Shown here in pieces: positions 31,915-41,512 of a DNA stretch of 64,000 nt. The notes beneath the pieces were generated by a model, which saw nothing but the letters and a program-made list of their open reading frames with translations, was not told where the DNA came from and made no database searches. Position 1 is the stretch's first letter; the number at the start of each line of letters is the position of its first letter. This stretch comes from an uncultured Kiritimatiellota bacterium (GTDB lineage: Bacteria > Verrucomicrobiota > Kiritimatiellia > RFP12 > DVOR01), in the NCBI GenBank assembly GCA_944391055.1, contig CALXSF010000002.1, positions 62,001 through 126,000 of the forward strand, given 5' to 3'. The position numbers and the translations under genes are program-made.

Positions 31915-34101
31915 TCAGAGGGCGCGGAGGCGGAGGATGCAGTTGTCGTAGAGTTTGGCGATGGGCAGGGTGAGGCCCTCGCGCATCAGGTCGGCGCCGG
32001 CGCGCTTCTGCCCGGAGACCGCGAGCGGCTTGCGGCCATCGGGGGTGAGGACTTCCTCGATGGCGTAGGTCTTGGCGGGATCGAGCCCGGCGAGGCGGAG
32101 GCGGAGGGGGCCTTTGTCGTAGGCGGTGTCGAGGCTGTAGGCGAAGACGAGCGCCTGGGATTTGTCCTTGGCCACGTAGGAGAGCGCGGCGTAGCCGTCG
32201 CGGAGATAGGGGCTGTGGAGGCGGTAGAGGTCGCCGAACTGGACGATGTCGCGGATGTAGTCCTTGGCGGCCCGGATGCCGGCCTCGGCGGTCTTGCGCT
32301 CCTGCTCGGTGAGGTGCGAGGGCTGGAGCTCGAAGCCGAAGCGGCCGCTGAGGGCGACGTGCAGGCGGAAGCTGGCCGGGAAGGGCTCCTTCAGCGGGTT
32401 GCCGACGCCCGAGCGGGAGAAGTGCGCGGCCATCGCCTTGGCGGGGTAGAAGTGCGAGGTGCCCCACTGGATGTAGATGCGGCGGATGGCGGAGGTGTTG
32501 TCGCTGGTCCAGAACTCGTTGTGGTAGGCCAGCGCGCCGTAGTCCACGCGCCCGCCGCCGGAGGCGCAGACCTGCATCTGCAAGTGGGGGTGCCGCTCGC
32601 GGATGCGCGCGTAGACGGAATAGAGCCCGCGGGCGTAGTCATACCAGAAGTTCGCCTGGCGATCCTTCGGCAGATAGCCGGAGCCGACGTTGGCGACGGT
32701 GCGGTTGGCGTCCCACTTGATGTAGGAGATGCCGGGGGCCTCCCGGAGGATGCGGTCGAAGGTCTCCACCACGAAATCCTGCACCGCGGGGTTGGTGAGG
32801 TCGAGCAGCCATTGGCTGCGCCCTTGGAGGATCTCGCGTTTCCCGCTCTTGACGACCCACTCGGGGTGCGCCTTGGCCAGCGCGCTCTTGGGGTTGACCA
32901 TCTCGAGCTCGACCCAGAGGCCGAAGCGGATGCCGAGGCTCTTGGCGTAGTCGGCGAGGCCTTGGAGGCCGCAGGGCAGCTTCTTGGCGTTCACCTGCCA
33001 GTCGCCGAGCCCGGCGTTGGCGGCGTCGCGGGCGTACTCGCCGTTGCCGAACCAGCCGTCGTCGAGGACGAAGAGTTCCAGGCCCATCTCGGCGGCGTCC
33101 TTGATCATCTCCTTGATCTTGGCCTCGTCGAAGGTGAAGTAGACGCCCTCCCAGGAGTTGAGCAGGATGGGGTTGGGCTTGTCGCCGTCGACCAGCACGT
33201 AGTTGCGCGCGTAGTCGTGCAGGTTGCGCGAGATCTGCCCCTTGCCGGCGGAGGAGTGGGTCAGGATGGCCTCGGGCGAGACGTAGGGCGTGTCCGGGGG
33301 CAGCTTGTAATCCGCCGCCAGCGCGGCCATGCCGGCCTTGGCGCGGACGGCGCGCCCGGTGTCCATCGCCAGGTCAATCTCCCAGTTGCCCGTCCAGGCC
33401 ACGGCGATGCCGTAGACCTCGCCCGCCTCTTCCTGCGCGGGGCCTTGGCTGATGAGGACGGCGGGGTTCTCGAAGTAGGCCGAGCGCGTGCTGCGGTAGT
33501 TGGCGAGGCGCTTGGTGCCGGGGCTCAGCCGCTCCTCGTAGACGTGCATCTCGTTGGGCCAGTTGTCCAGGAAGCGGTTCTGGAAGGAGGTCAGCCACCA
33601 ATCGCCCTCCGGCAGGGTGGGGGCCGTCGAGGCCATGGCGTGGACGGTGATGTCCCCGGGCTCCTGGTGCGTCAGCGTCACCTGCTGGGTGATGACGTCC
33701 TCCTTGGCGTAGGCGGTGAAGGCCACCCGGACCGTCAGCGGGTAGAGCGGGTCCTTGAGGATGAGCGTGGTGCGTGTGCGGTTGGCGTCGAGCGTCTGCC
33801 GCTCGCAGCCCGCGAAGGCCAGCTCCGTCGTCAGCGAGCCGTCGGCGTGGGTCACGCGCAGGGCCGGATCCCACTCCGCCCAGCCGCCGAAGCACGAGAG
33901 CAGGGGGCCGCGCCAACGCTTCTGGGCGGGCTCGTCCGCCTTTGCGCCCCAATAGAGCCAGCCCACCTCCTTGCCCTGTTTCGCGTCCAGGACGATCGCC
34001 GTGCGCGCGGTCTCAATCCGGATTTCCTCGGCCCGCGCCGTGGCGGCCGTTGCGGCGGCGACGGCCGCGGCCAACGTCAGGGGAACGCTTTTCATGCCCA
34101 T
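31915..34101 (-). CDS. Alpha-galactosidase, glycoside hydrolase family 36
   Basis: The 728-residue product is exported by an N-terminal signal peptide (VPLTLAAAVAAATAATARA). A beta-sandwich N-terminal domain is followed by the catalytic TIM barrel, where FVLDDGWFG, YIKWDANR (nucleophile Asp464) and WTSDNTSAI (acid/base Asp534) match GH36. The enzyme removes terminal alpha-galactose from raffinose-type sugars, galactomannan side chains or host glycans. The ribosome-binding site AAAGGA supports the ATG at 34101; ATG 34095 is an alternative. A near-consensus promoter lies about 50 nt upstream. The multidomain protein downstream follows after 28 nt with its own ribosome-binding site. Confidence 0.93.
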   Translation of the reverse strand: MGMKSVPLTLAAAVAAATAATARAEEIRIETARTAIVLDAKQGKEVGWLYWGAKADEPAQKRWRGPLLSCFGGWAEWDPALRVTHADGSLTTELAFAGCERQTLDANRTRTTLILKDPLYPLTVRVAFTAYAKEDVITQQVTLTHQEPGDITVHAMASTAPTLPEGDWWLTSFQNRFLDNWPNEMHVYEERLSPGTKRLANYRSTRSAYFENPAVLISQGPAQEEAGEVYGIAVAWTGNWEIDLAMDTGRAVRAKAGMAALAADYKLPPDTPYVSPEAILTHSSAGKGQISRNLHDYARNYVLVDGDKPNPILLNSWEGVYFTFDEAKIKEMIKDAAEMGLELFVLDDGWFGNGEYARDAANAGLGDWQVNAKKLPCGLQGLADYAKSLGIRFGLWVELEMVNPKSALAKAHPEWVVKSGKREILQGRSQWLLDLTNPAVQDFVVETFDRILREAPGISYIKWDANRTVANVGSGYLPKDRQANFWYDYARGLYSVYARIRERHPHLQMQVCASGGGRVDYGALAYHNEFWTSDNTSAIRRIYIQWGTSHFYPAKAMAAHFSRSGVGNPLKEPFPASFRLHVALSGRFGFELQPSHLTEQERKTAEAGIRAAKDYIRDIVQFGDLYRLHSPYLRDGYAALSYVAKDKSQALVFAYSLDTAYDKGPLRLRLAGLDPAKTYAIEEVLTPDGRKPLAVSGQKRAGADLMREGLTLPIAKLYDNCILRLRAL

Positions 34102-34153
34102 CTCTTTCCTTTGCCTTTACGCTGTGGATGCCAAAGCCTTGCGGCCTGCCCCC

Positions 34154-34180
34154 ATTATAACGGGTCGGCGAGCCTGTCAA
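34154..34180 (-). promoter_or_regulatory. Near-consensus promoter of the alpha-galactosidase operon
   Basis: On the minus strand TTGACA (34175-34180) and TATAAT (34154-34159) are both perfect hexamers, separated by an unusually short 15-nt spacer. No operator-like palindrome overlaps it. Confidence 0.7.
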
Positions 34181-34282
34181 GCCGGTTTTCCGCGCGCGCC
34201 GTTTGGGGTGCGCACCGCCGTGCGCGGAGAATCCTGCCGCCGTCCCCAAGCGGTGGGGCCGACGCGCGAAAGCCGTGGCATG

Positions 34283-34316
34283 AAAAAAGCCCCCGGCGCC
34301 TTGCCGGGGGCTTTTT
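34283..34316. terminator. Terminator after the GH20 gene, symmetric
   Basis: GCCCCCGGC (34289-34297), loop GCCTT, GCCGGGGGC (34303-34311), flanked by A6 on the left and T5 on the right. It can act on both strands; here it terminates the GH20 transcript coming from the right. Confidence 0.85.
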
Positions 34317-34328
34317 GCGCGGGCGCGC

Positions 34329-36227
34329 TCACTTGGTCTCGGGTTTGGCGAGGGTGAAGAACTTGCAGGTCTTGGCGTAGTGCTGGCGGACGGGGTTGCC
34401 CTCGATCTTCTTGCCGTCGACGACGACCCAGGTCTTGTACTTCTCGGAGTGGAAGGTGACCTTGGAGGTCTTGCCCTCGGGGAGGGCGACGTCGAAGGTG
34501 TACTGGGCGCCCTCGCGGCGGAAGCCGACGTTGCCGTTGACGGGGCTGACGGCGTAGAGGTCGGTCTCGTCGCTGGAGGCCAGGAGGATGGGCTTTTTGG
34601 CGTTGCCCGCGGGGACGGCGACCTCGAAGGTCAGCTCCCAAGGCTGGGGCTCCTCGGCGTCGAGGGTCTTGGCCTGGGATTGGACTTGGGCGAGGAAGGC
34701 TTTGTAGCCGCGGGTGTTGGCCGTGGCCCAGGTCTTTTGGGCGACGGTGGCGCAGTTCTTTTGGATGCGCGGGAGGAGATCCTCGGCGCAGAGACCGGGG
34801 TCGGTGAGGAAGGCGTTGTCGTTCCACATGGCCCAGGAGCCGCCGAGCACCTTGGAGCGGTCGAGATCCTCGGGCTTGGTGTTGGGGAAGCGGACGGGGA
34901 TCCAGTTGTCGTAGACCCATTGGGTGTTGAGGTCGTCGCCGTAGCCGCCGACGGAGCCGTTGCCGCTGGGGACGATGTACATCCAGACGTCGAGGGTGTT
35001 CATGATCTCGAAGCCGGCCTTGGTGGCCTCAACGGGGTTCTGCCAGCCCATGCTCCAAATGTTCATCTGCACGCCCTTGGAGTCCACGGGGGTCTTGCCG
35101 CGTTTGTGGCTGAGGGAGCCCCACATGCGGGGGGTCTTGCCCTTGGAGAGGATGTGCTTGCAGAAGGCGTCGGCGAACTTGCGGTAGCTTTCGTTGTCGC
35201 CGTAATACTCGTCGGTGCCGATGTGGATGACCTGGTTGGGGAAGACGCCCTCGTCGATGTATTCGTCGAAGATGGAGGCGACGAAGGGGAGGGTCTCGGG
35301 GTTGGAGAGGTCGAGCATCGCGGCGCGCTCCATGTCATGCTTGCCGCCGACGGAGCCTTTGTACATCAGGTCGGGGCGGACGCGCACCATCTGGAGGGCG
35401 TGGCCGGGGACGTCGAGCTCGGGGACGATGGTGACGCCCTGGGCGGCGGCCTCGGCGGTGAGGGCCTTGAACTGCTCCTTGGTGTAGAAGATGTCCTTGG
35501 AGGTGAGCTCGGGGTATTTGCCGTTCTCCAGGCGGAAGCCGCCGGCGGAGGGCTCGACCTTGAGGATGTCGGCGGCGGTCTTCACCTCCTGCGGGAACCA
35601 TTCGCCGTAGCGGTGGAGCCAGATGTAGTTGTCGGAGAGGTGAAGGTGCAGCTCGTTCAGCTTGTAATACGCGCAGATCTTGGCCAGCTGCCGCAGGGTG
35701 GAGAGGGCGAAGGGCTTGCGGCCGCAGTCGAACATGAAGCCGCGGTGGGCGTATTCGGGCCAGTCCTTGGCCTCGCCACCGGGGAAGGTGTTGCCTTTGG
35801 CCTGGAAGACCTGGAGGAGGGTGCGGGTGCCCCAAAAGGCGCCGAGCGGGGTGGGGGCGGCGATGGCGACGCCGTCCTTGCCGACGGTGAGGGTGTAGGC
35901 CTCGGGGTTGGCCTCGGCGTCGGGGGCGACGGTGAGGGTGATGTCGCCGGGCTGCGCCTCCTCGGTGAGGAAGAGGAGGATGCGCCACCACGAGCGGGCC
36001 TCGCGGACGAGGGGGCGGTCGATCTCGTCGGCGAAGGTCTTGGCGTAACGCTCAAGGGCGGGGCAGGCGTCCTCGGGGATGACGACGCGGGCCTCGGCGC
36101 CCAGCGTGTAGGCGCCGGCGGCGGCGTCGTCGGTCCAGTGCCGGAGTTCGGGGATGACCTCGGGCTTGGCGCACCAGGCGGTGGCGGCGGAGAGGGTCAG
36201 GGCGGTAGCAAGCAGTGTCGTTTTCAT
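34329..36227 (-). CDS. Beta-N-acetylhexosaminidase, glycoside hydrolase family 20
   Basis: The 632-residue product has a signal peptide (MKTTLLATALTLSAATAWCA). An N-terminal GH20b-like domain (about 20-150) precedes the catalytic barrel. GFMFDCGRKPF, LNELHLHLSDN and the catalytic pair Asp339-Glu340 in HIGTDEYYGDN identify the family; the usual HIGGDE reads HIGTDE. WGGW-type residues are replaced by GGSWAMWND. It releases terminal GlcNAc or GalNAc from glycans in the periplasm or outside. The start at 36227 is set by the leaderless-type promoter 7 nt upstream. Downstream NahK-like kinases and NagB (46-49 kb) would use the product. Confidence 0.92.
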   Translation of the reverse strand: MKTTLLATALTLSAATAWCAKPEVIPELRHWTDDAAAGAYTLGAEARVVIPEDACPALERYAKTFADEIDRPLVREARSWWRILLFLTEEAQPGDITLTVAPDAEANPEAYTLTVGKDGVAIAAPTPLGAFWGTRTLLQVFQAKGNTFPGGEAKDWPEYAHRGFMFDCGRKPFALSTLRQLAKICAYYKLNELHLHLSDNYIWLHRYGEWFPQEVKTAADILKVEPSAGGFRLENGKYPELTSKDIFYTKEQFKALTAEAAAQGVTIVPELDVPGHALQMVRVRPDLMYKGSVGGKHDMERAAMLDLSNPETLPFVASIFDEYIDEGVFPNQVIHIGTDEYYGDNESYRKFADAFCKHILSKGKTPRMWGSLSHKRGKTPVDSKGVQMNIWSMGWQNPVEATKAGFEIMNTLDVWMYIVPSGNGSVGGYGDDLNTQWVYDNWIPVRFPNTKPEDLDRSKVLGGSWAMWNDNAFLTDPGLCAEDLLPRIQKNCATVAQKTWATANTRGYKAFLAQVQSQAKTLDAEEPQPWELTFEVAVPAGNAKKPILLASSDETDLYAVSPVNGNVGFRREGAQYTFDVALPEGKTSKVTFHSEKYKTWVVVDGKKIEGNPVRQHYAKTCKFFTLAKPETK

Positions 36228-36234
36228 ACGCCGT

Positions 36235-36243
36235 ATGATAACA
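36235..36243 (-). promoter_or_regulatory. Extended -10 promoter of the GH20 gene, predicted leaderless
   Basis: On the minus strand TGT TATCAT ends 7 nt before the ATG at 36227 (spacer ACGGCGT). Confidence 0.6.
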
Positions 36244-36254
36244 CATCCGATGGC

Positions 36255-36284
36255 CCGCCGCGCGCCGCCGCGCGCCGCCGCGCG
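36255..36284. repeat. Short tandem repeat in the GH20-tetR intergenic region
   Basis: The 10-bp unit CGCGCCGCCG occurs twice in tandem with partial copies on both sides. It lies just upstream of the GH20 promoter. Confidence 0.6.
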
Positions 36285-36344
36285 GGGCGTGTGCGTCTTC
36301 CGGTACGCACCTCGAAGCTTCCGCGGCGCGGGCGCAGATTGTGC

Positions 36345-36373
36345 TTGCATACCTTTTGGAAGGTTTGTATACT
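36345..36373 (+). promoter_or_regulatory. Promoter and probable TetR operator of the RND efflux operon
   Basis: -35 TTGCAT (36345-36350) and -10 TATACT (36368-36373) with a 17-nt spacer. The spacer is an imperfect inverted repeat, ATACC..GGTTTGTAT with an inner CCTT..AAGG pair. A palindrome placed between the hexamers is the usual autoregulatory arrangement of TetR repressors. Confidence 0.65.
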
Positions 36374-36401
36374 ATGCGCCATCCATTTTTCGGAACCGAC
36401 C

Positions 36402-37010
36402 ATGCGAAGGACAAAGGAAGAGGCGTTGGAGACCCGGAAGGCCATCTTGACGGTGGCCTTGGACTGTTTCTCCAAGCGCGGCTACGCGCTGACGACCTTC
36501 AATGACATCGCCCGGCGCATCCATCTGACGAAGGGCGCGGTCTTCTGGCACTTCAAGAGCAAGGAAGAGCTGCTGGCCGAGCTGATCGAGCGCGAGCACG
36601 CCACCTATGAGCCGCTCAGGGGCGTGCGGGAGGCCGAGACGCTCGAGGCGGTGCGCGACGCGTTCGTGGATTGGGCGAGGGCCATGGAGGAGCACCGCGA
36701 GCTGCGGCAGTTCGTCATCTTCATGATGAGCCGGGTGGAGTGGAGCGAGGCGCTGAAGCAGCGCCTCGCGCGGAAGTTGGATCGCGAGCTCATAACCGAC
36801 CCGATCTCCGAGCTCTGCCAATGCCTGGGGCGGCTGAAGGAACGCGGCGCCATCGACTCGCCGCTGGCGCCGGAGCAGATCGCGACGCTGATGGCCGGGG
36901 CCTTCTTCGAGGTCCTGCGCGGCGCGTGGCTGCACAAGATACGGCTCGACGTCGTGAAGACGGTCGAGGCGGGATTGGATTTCATTGTTCAAGGAATCAG
37001 GAGCAAATGA
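36402..37010 (+). CDS. TetR/AcrR family transcriptional regulator
   Basis: The 202-residue product has a TetR helix-turn-helix at about residues 12-58 (TRKAILTVALDCFSKRGYAL, then FNDIARRIHLTKGAVFWHF). The C-terminal ligand domain resembles AcrR, with MMSRVEWSEALKQRLARKLD. It probably represses its own operon through the palindrome in its promoter. The three pump genes follow in the same direction, the first within a few bases of its stop, so derepression by a pump substrate would induce the pump. A much longer in-frame upstream extension exists but is only antisense of the GH20 gene. Confidence 0.92.
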   Translation: MRRTKEEALETRKAILTVALDCFSKRGYALTTFNDIARRIHLTKGAVFWHFKSKEELLAELIEREHATYEPLRGVREAETLEAVRDAFVDWARAMEEHRELRQFVIFMMSRVEWSEALKQRLARKLDRELITDPISELCQCLGRLKERGAIDSPLAPEQIATLMAGAFFEVLRGAWLHKIRLDVVKTVEAGLDFIVQGIRSK

Positions 37011-37012
37011 CC

Positions 37013-38248
37013 ATGCAAGAGAAGACTGTGGAGACGACGCAAGAGGCGAAGAGTCCGCTGGCCGCGACCGTCGGGTTGCTGCTGAGCGTGATCGTGGCCG
37101 CCGCGCTGGGGTGGTTCGCCCATTCCATCTACGCCAGCCGCCAGGCCGCCAAGGCCCAGGCCGCCGACGCGGCCGCCGCCGCCGCGGCCGCCGCCGTGCG
37201 CCCCGTGACGGTCGAGACCGCCAAGGCGGCGATGAAGCCCATCAACCCGCCCCAGAGCTTCATGGGGCACGTCGAGCCCATCCAGGACGTCGACCTGCGC
37301 GCGCAGATCGACGGCACCATCCAGGAGGTGGCCTTCAAGGAGGGCGCCATGGTCAAGGAGGGCGACCTGCTCTATCAGATCGACCCCCGCGTCTACGAGG
37401 CCCGCGTCGCCCAAGCCAAGGCCGCCCTCGCCCAAGCCAAGGCCAGCAGCGAGAACGCCGACCGCTACTACGCCCGCATCAGCAAGGTGGACAAGCGTTC
37501 CGTGACCGAGGCGGAGGTCGACCAAGCCTACGCCAACATGCTTGAGGCCAAGGCCGCCATCGCCCAGTGCGAGGCCGACCTCTCCAGCGCCGAGATCAAC
37601 CTGGGGTACTGCCGGATCACCGCCCCCATCTCGGGCCGCATCGGCCAGAGCCTGCTGAAGAAGGGCGACTACGTCTCGCCCTCGATGGGCACGCTGGCGC
37701 GCATCGTCCAGATGGATCCCGTGCGCGTGGTCTTCTCCGTGCCCGACCGCGCCTACCTCCAGAACAAGACGATCGCCGGCGCCGCGGGCGCCGAGGCCAT
37801 CCGCGCCCAGATCCGCCTGGCCGACGGCACCATTTACGCGCACGACGGCAAGCCCGACTTCATCAGCAACGAGATGAGCATGGAGACCGCCTCCCTGCCC
37901 GTCCGGTATGCCTTCGCGAACCCCGACCAGCTGCTGCTCTCCAACGCCTACGTGACCGTCCTCCTCAGCGAGGCCAAGCCCTCCGAGGCGCTCACCGTGC
38001 CTTCCACCGCCATCCTCGCCAACGCCACCGGCGACTATGTCTACGTCAACGAAAACGGCAAGGCCGCCCGCCGCGCGGTGACGATCGGCGCCCGCCTGGA
38101 GGGCGTGGTCGAGATCAAGGCCGGGCTCAAGGAAGGCGACGAGGTCGTCACCGAGGGCGTCGTCAACGTGGCCGAGGGCACCAACCTGAACGTCGTGAAC
38201 CCCTCGCCCAACGCCAAGCCTGACGCCGCCGTCACGCTCGCGAAGTAA
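37013..38248 (+). CDS. RND efflux periplasmic adaptor (membrane fusion protein)
   Basis: The 411-residue product has an N-terminal membrane anchor (TVGLLLSVIVAAALGWFAHS), an Ala-rich linker, and the AcrA/MexA fold. The lipoyl half-motif GTIQEVAFKEGAMVKEGDLL, a coiled-coil hairpin (VAQAKAALAQAKASSENADR) and the second lipoyl half ITAPISGRIGQSLLKKGDYV follow in order. It bridges the inner-membrane pump and the outer-membrane channel. AGGAG at 36999-37003 is 9 nt from ATG 37013 but only 3 nt from ATG 37007, so I prefer 37013; the 37007 start would overlap the tetR stop as ATGA. Confidence 0.93.
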   Translation: MQEKTVETTQEAKSPLAATVGLLLSVIVAAALGWFAHSIYASRQAAKAQAADAAAAAAAAAVRPVTVETAKAAMKPINPPQSFMGHVEPIQDVDLRAQIDGTIQEVAFKEGAMVKEGDLLYQIDPRVYEARVAQAKAALAQAKASSENADRYYARISKVDKRSVTEAEVDQAYANMLEAKAAIAQCEADLSSAEINLGYCRITAPISGRIGQSLLKKGDYVSPSMGTLARIVQMDPVRVVFSVPDRAYLQNKTIAGAAGAEAIRAQIRLADGTIYAHDGKPDFISNEMSMETASLPVRYAFANPDQLLLSNAYVTVLLSEAKPSEALTVPSTAILANATGDYVYVNENGKAARRAVTIGARLEGVVEIKAGLKEGDEVVTEGVVNVAEGTNLNVVNPSPNAKPDAAVTLAK

Positions 38249-38275
38249 GGTCAAAGGTTAGGGAGGAGCCAAGAC

Positions 38276-41200
38276 ATGGCCGATCAAGAACGCATCATGA
38301 GCCTCGAGGAAATCGAGGCGAATGAGCGCGAGACCGTTCGCAGGCAGGTCGCCGACCTGCCGAACAAAAGCATCTTCTCGCGCACCTTCGTGAACCGCCC
38401 GCGCTTCGCGCTGGTCATCGCCATCGTGATGTCCATCGTCGGCGTCATCGCCATCCGGTCGCTGCCCATCGCGCAGTACCCGGAGGTCTCCCCGCCGACC
38501 GTCCGCGTGAGCTGCTCCTATCCCGGCGCCAACGCCGTCGACCTGGCCAACTCCGTCGCCATCCCCCTGGAGTCCTCGGTCAACGGCGTCGAGGACATGC
38601 TCTACATGAGCTCCACCTGCACGGACTCGGGCCGGTACAGCCTCACCGTCACCTTCGCCGTCGGCACCGACCGCGACATCGCCCAGGTGCGCGTGCAGAA
38701 CCGCGTGGCCCAGGCCGAGTCCAAGCTCCCGCAGGAGGTCACGCAGCAGGGCGTGAACGTCGAGACGCGCTCGGATTCCACCCTCGGCTTCATCTCCTTC
38801 CGCTCGCCCAACGGCGAGCTGAGCAAGCTCGAGATCTCCGACTTCCTTTACTCCAACGTCCGCGACGCGCTCCTGCGCGTCCACGGCGTCGGCGGCGCGG
38901 ACGTCCACGGCGCGCGCATGGCCATGCGCATCTGGCTCGACCCCGAACGCCTGGCCGCGCAGGGGCTCGACGCCTCCGACGTGGTCTCCGCCATCGAGGC
39001 GCAGAACCTCCAGGCCGCGCTCGGCTCCGTCGGCGCCTCGCCGGTGCTCGACGTGAACGTGCGCGACACCTTCTCGATCATCGCCGAGGGCCGCCTGAGC
39101 ACGGTGCGCGAATTCGAGGACATCGTCATCCGCTCCGCCGACGAGGGCGGGTTGGTGCGCCTGCGCGACGTCGCGCGCGTCGAACTGGGCGAGCAAAGCT
39201 ACACCAACACCGGTTACTTCAACGGCGGCGACGCCGTCTCCATGGGCATCGAGCAAACCCCCGGCACCAACGCCATCGAGGCCATGGAGGCCGTCCGCAA
39301 GACCCTGAAGGACCTTGAGCCCACCTTCCCCGGCGACCTCGAGTATGTCATCGCCTACGACTCCACCGAGTTCGTCCAGGTCTCCATCGACGAGATCGTC
39401 ACCACGCTCATCGAGACCTTCATCCTGGTGCTCATCGTCTGCTACGTCTTCCTGCAGGACATCCGCGCGACGATCGTGCCGCTCTGCGCCATCCCCGTCT
39501 CGCTGCTGTGCACCTTCCTGGTGCTCAAGCTCTTCGGCTACACCATCAACACCATCTCCCTCTTCGCCCTCGTGCTGGCCATCGGCTCGGTGGTCGACGA
39601 CGCCATCGTCGTCGTCGAGCGCGTCCAGCACCACATGGACAAGAACCGGCTGGACCGCAAGACGGCCACCCTGCTGGCCATGCATGAGGTGACGGGCGCC
39701 GTCGTGGCGACCACGCTGGTGTTGCTGGCCATCTTCGTGCCGGTCGGGTTCGTCGGCGGCATCACCGGCCGCATCTACTCGCAGTTCGCCGTCACGATGT
39801 CCGTGGCCATCCTCTTCTCCGCCGTGAACGCGCTGACGCTCTCGCCGGCCATCTGCGCCACCATCCTTGGCGTGCCCAAGGTCCACACGCGGTGGTGGGA
39901 TCCCTTCACGTGGTTCAACAAGGCGCTCGACTGGGTGCGCGTGCGCTACGGCGCCATCGCCAAGTTCCTGGCCGCGCGGCGCCTGCTCACCCTCATGCTC
40001 CTGCTGCTCTGCTTCGCCGGCGTGGCCGTCAGCTACAACATGACGCCGACCTCCTTCCTGCCCGAGGAGGATCAGGGCGTCGTCTTCGTGGACATCGCCC
40101 TGCGCGAAGGCACGAACCGCGCCGTCACCGACGACTTCGTCAAGCGCTTCGAGAGCGAGGTCCGCCAGATCCCCGGCGTCAAGAGCACGATGTCCGTCAT
40201 CGGCTGGGCCATGATCTCCGGCAACGCCGAGAGCACCGGCATGGTCATCGTCGCCTTGGACCCGTGGGACAAGCGCACCACCGACGATCTCTCCGTCTGG
40301 TCCATCCAGAGAAAGATCCAGGCGATCGCCTCCCGCTACCACGAGGGCAAGTTCCTCGCGATGGTGCCGCCCGCCATCCAGGGCCTTGGCGTCTCCGGCG
40401 GCATGAGCCTCTTCTTCCAGTCGCTCTCCAGCACCGACCCGGAGATCATCGAGCAGAACCTCAAGGCCTTCCTGGCCGCGCTCAATCAGTCGCCCGAGGT
40501 CACGGACGCCTTCTCGCCCTACACCTCCGGCACGCCGCACATCGAGCTGGAGGTCGACCGCACCAAGGCCGAGACCCACAAGGTGCCCGTCGCCACCCTC
40601 TTCTCCACCCTGCAGAACTACCTCGGCTCCTACTACGTGAACGACATCAACCTCGGCACGCAGGTCAACCAGGTGATCGTGCAGTCCGATTGGGACGGCC
40701 GCGCCACCCATGCCGACATCGGCCGCCTCTACGTCCGCTCCACCGAGGGCAACCTCGTGCCCGTCTCCGCGCTCGTGAACACCGAGACCGTCGGCGGCGT
40801 CCGCAACTACGCGCGCTTCAACCTCTTCCCCGCCGCGCGCATCACCGCGAACGCCGCGCCCGGCTTCTCCTCGGGCGAGGCCATGGCCGCCGTCAAGCGC
40901 GTGGCCGGCGAGACGCTCTCGCGCGACTTCTCCTTCTCGTGGACCGACCTCTCCTATCAGGAATCCATCGTCGAGGGGCAGACCGGCATCCTCGTCCTGG
41001 CGGCCTTCGTCTTCGGCTATCTCTTCCTCGTGGCGCAATATGAGAGCTGGACGCTCCCGCTGCCGGTGATGACCTCCATCTCCGTCGGCGTCGTGGGCGC
41101 CTTCCTCGGCATCATCCACTGGGGGCTCTCCCTCTCGATCTACGCGCAGGTCGGCCTGCTCCTGCTCATCGCGCTCGCCGCGAAGAGCGCCATCCTCGTG

Positions 41201-41512
41201 GTGGAGTTCGCCGCCCAGCGCCGCGAGCAGGGGCTTGGCATCATCGACGCCGCCGGCGAGGGCGCCTCCGAGCGCCTTCGCGCCGTGCTCATGACCGCGC
41301 TCACCTTCATCCTCGGCGTGCTGCCGATGGTCTACGCCACCGGCGCCGGCGCCGTCAGCCGCGTTCATCTGGGCGTGACCGTTTACACCGGCATGCTCGC
41401 GGCCACCACCGCCGGCATGCTCATGATCCCCGCGCTCTACTCCCTTTTCGAGAAGATGCGCGAAAGCACCTACGCCCTCTTCGGCACCACCCACAAACGG
41501 GAGGTCAAATGA
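38276..41512 (+). CDS. RND multidrug efflux transporter, HAE1 family
   Basis: The 1078-residue product is an AcrB/MexB-type pump. [20 protein letters not shown] is the first helix and [14 protein letters not shown] the conserved periplasmic entry. The proton-relay pair Asp441-Asp442 lies in [13 protein letters not shown]. Two large periplasmic loops and twelve helices are in the normal places. A cytoplasmic N-terminal extension of about 35 residues ([20 protein letters not shown]) precedes the first helix, longer than in AcrB. It exports drugs, dyes or bile-like compounds using the proton gradient. Its stop overlaps the start of the outer-membrane gene (ATGA). Confidence 0.96.
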   Translation: MADQERIMSLEEIEANERETVRRQVADLPNKSIFSRTFVNRPRFALVIAIVMSIVGVIAIRSLPIAQYPEVSPPTVRVSCSYPGANAVDLANSVAIPLESSVNGVEDMLYMSSTCTDSGRYSLTVTFAVGTDRDIAQVRVQNRVAQAESKLPQEVTQQGVNVETRSDSTLGFISFRSPNGELSKLEISDFLYSNVRDALLRVHGVGGADVHGARMAMRIWLDPERLAAQGLDASDVVSAIEAQNLQAALGSVGASPVLDVNVRDTFSIIAEGRLSTVREFEDIVIRSADEGGLVRLRDVARVELGEQSYTNTGYFNGGDAVSMGIEQTPGTNAIEAMEAVRKTLKDLEPTFPGDLEYVIAYDSTEFVQVSIDEIVTTLIETFILVLIVCYVFLQDIRATIVPLCAIPVSLLCTFLVLKLFGYTINTISLFALVLAIGSVVDDAIVVVERVQHHMDKNRLDRKTATLLAMHEVTGAVVATTLVLLAIFVPVGFVGGITGRIYSQFAVTMSVAILFSAVNALTLSPAICATILGVPKVHTRWWDPFTWFNKALDWVRVRYGAIAKFLAARRLLTLMLLLLCFAGVAVSYNMTPTSFLPEEDQGVVFVDIALREGTNRAVTDDFVKRFESEVRQIPGVKSTMSVIGWAMISGNAESTGMVIVALDPWDKRTTDDLSVWSIQRKIQAIASRYHEGKFLAMVPPAIQGLGVSGGMSLFFQSLSSTDPEIIEQNLKAFLAALNQSPEVTDAFSPYTSGTPHIELEVDRTKAETHKVPVATLFSTLQNYLGSYYVNDINLGTQVNQVIVQSDWDGRATHADIGRLYVRSTEGNLVPVSALVNTETVGGVRNYARFNLFPAARITANAAPGFSSGEAMAAVKRVAGETLSRDFSFSWTDLSYQESIVEGQTGILVLAAFVFGYLFLVAQYESWTLPLPVMTSISVGVVGAFLGIIHWGLSLSIYAQVGLLLLIALAAKSAILVVEFAAQRREQGLGIIDAAGEGASERLRAVLMTALTFILGVLPMVYATGAGAVSRVHLGVTVYTGMLAATTAGMLMIPALYSLFEKMRESTYALFGTTHKREVK

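Noticed and set aside
28293..31973. A 1226-codon open frame on the plus strand opposite the multidomain protein
   Set aside because: It is an antisense frame kept open by the GC-rich third positions of the real gene. Its translation is a monotonous Gly/Ala/Val/Glu mix without any domain.
34380..36401. N-terminal extension of the TetR frame
   Set aside because: The extra 670 residues are antisense of the GH20 gene. The true promoter and operator lie between them and the helix-turn-helix, so the ATG at 36402 is the start.
38258..41494. A 1078-codon frame on the minus strand opposite the RND pump
   Set aside because: Antisense shadow of the efflux transporter, low complexity, no start signal.
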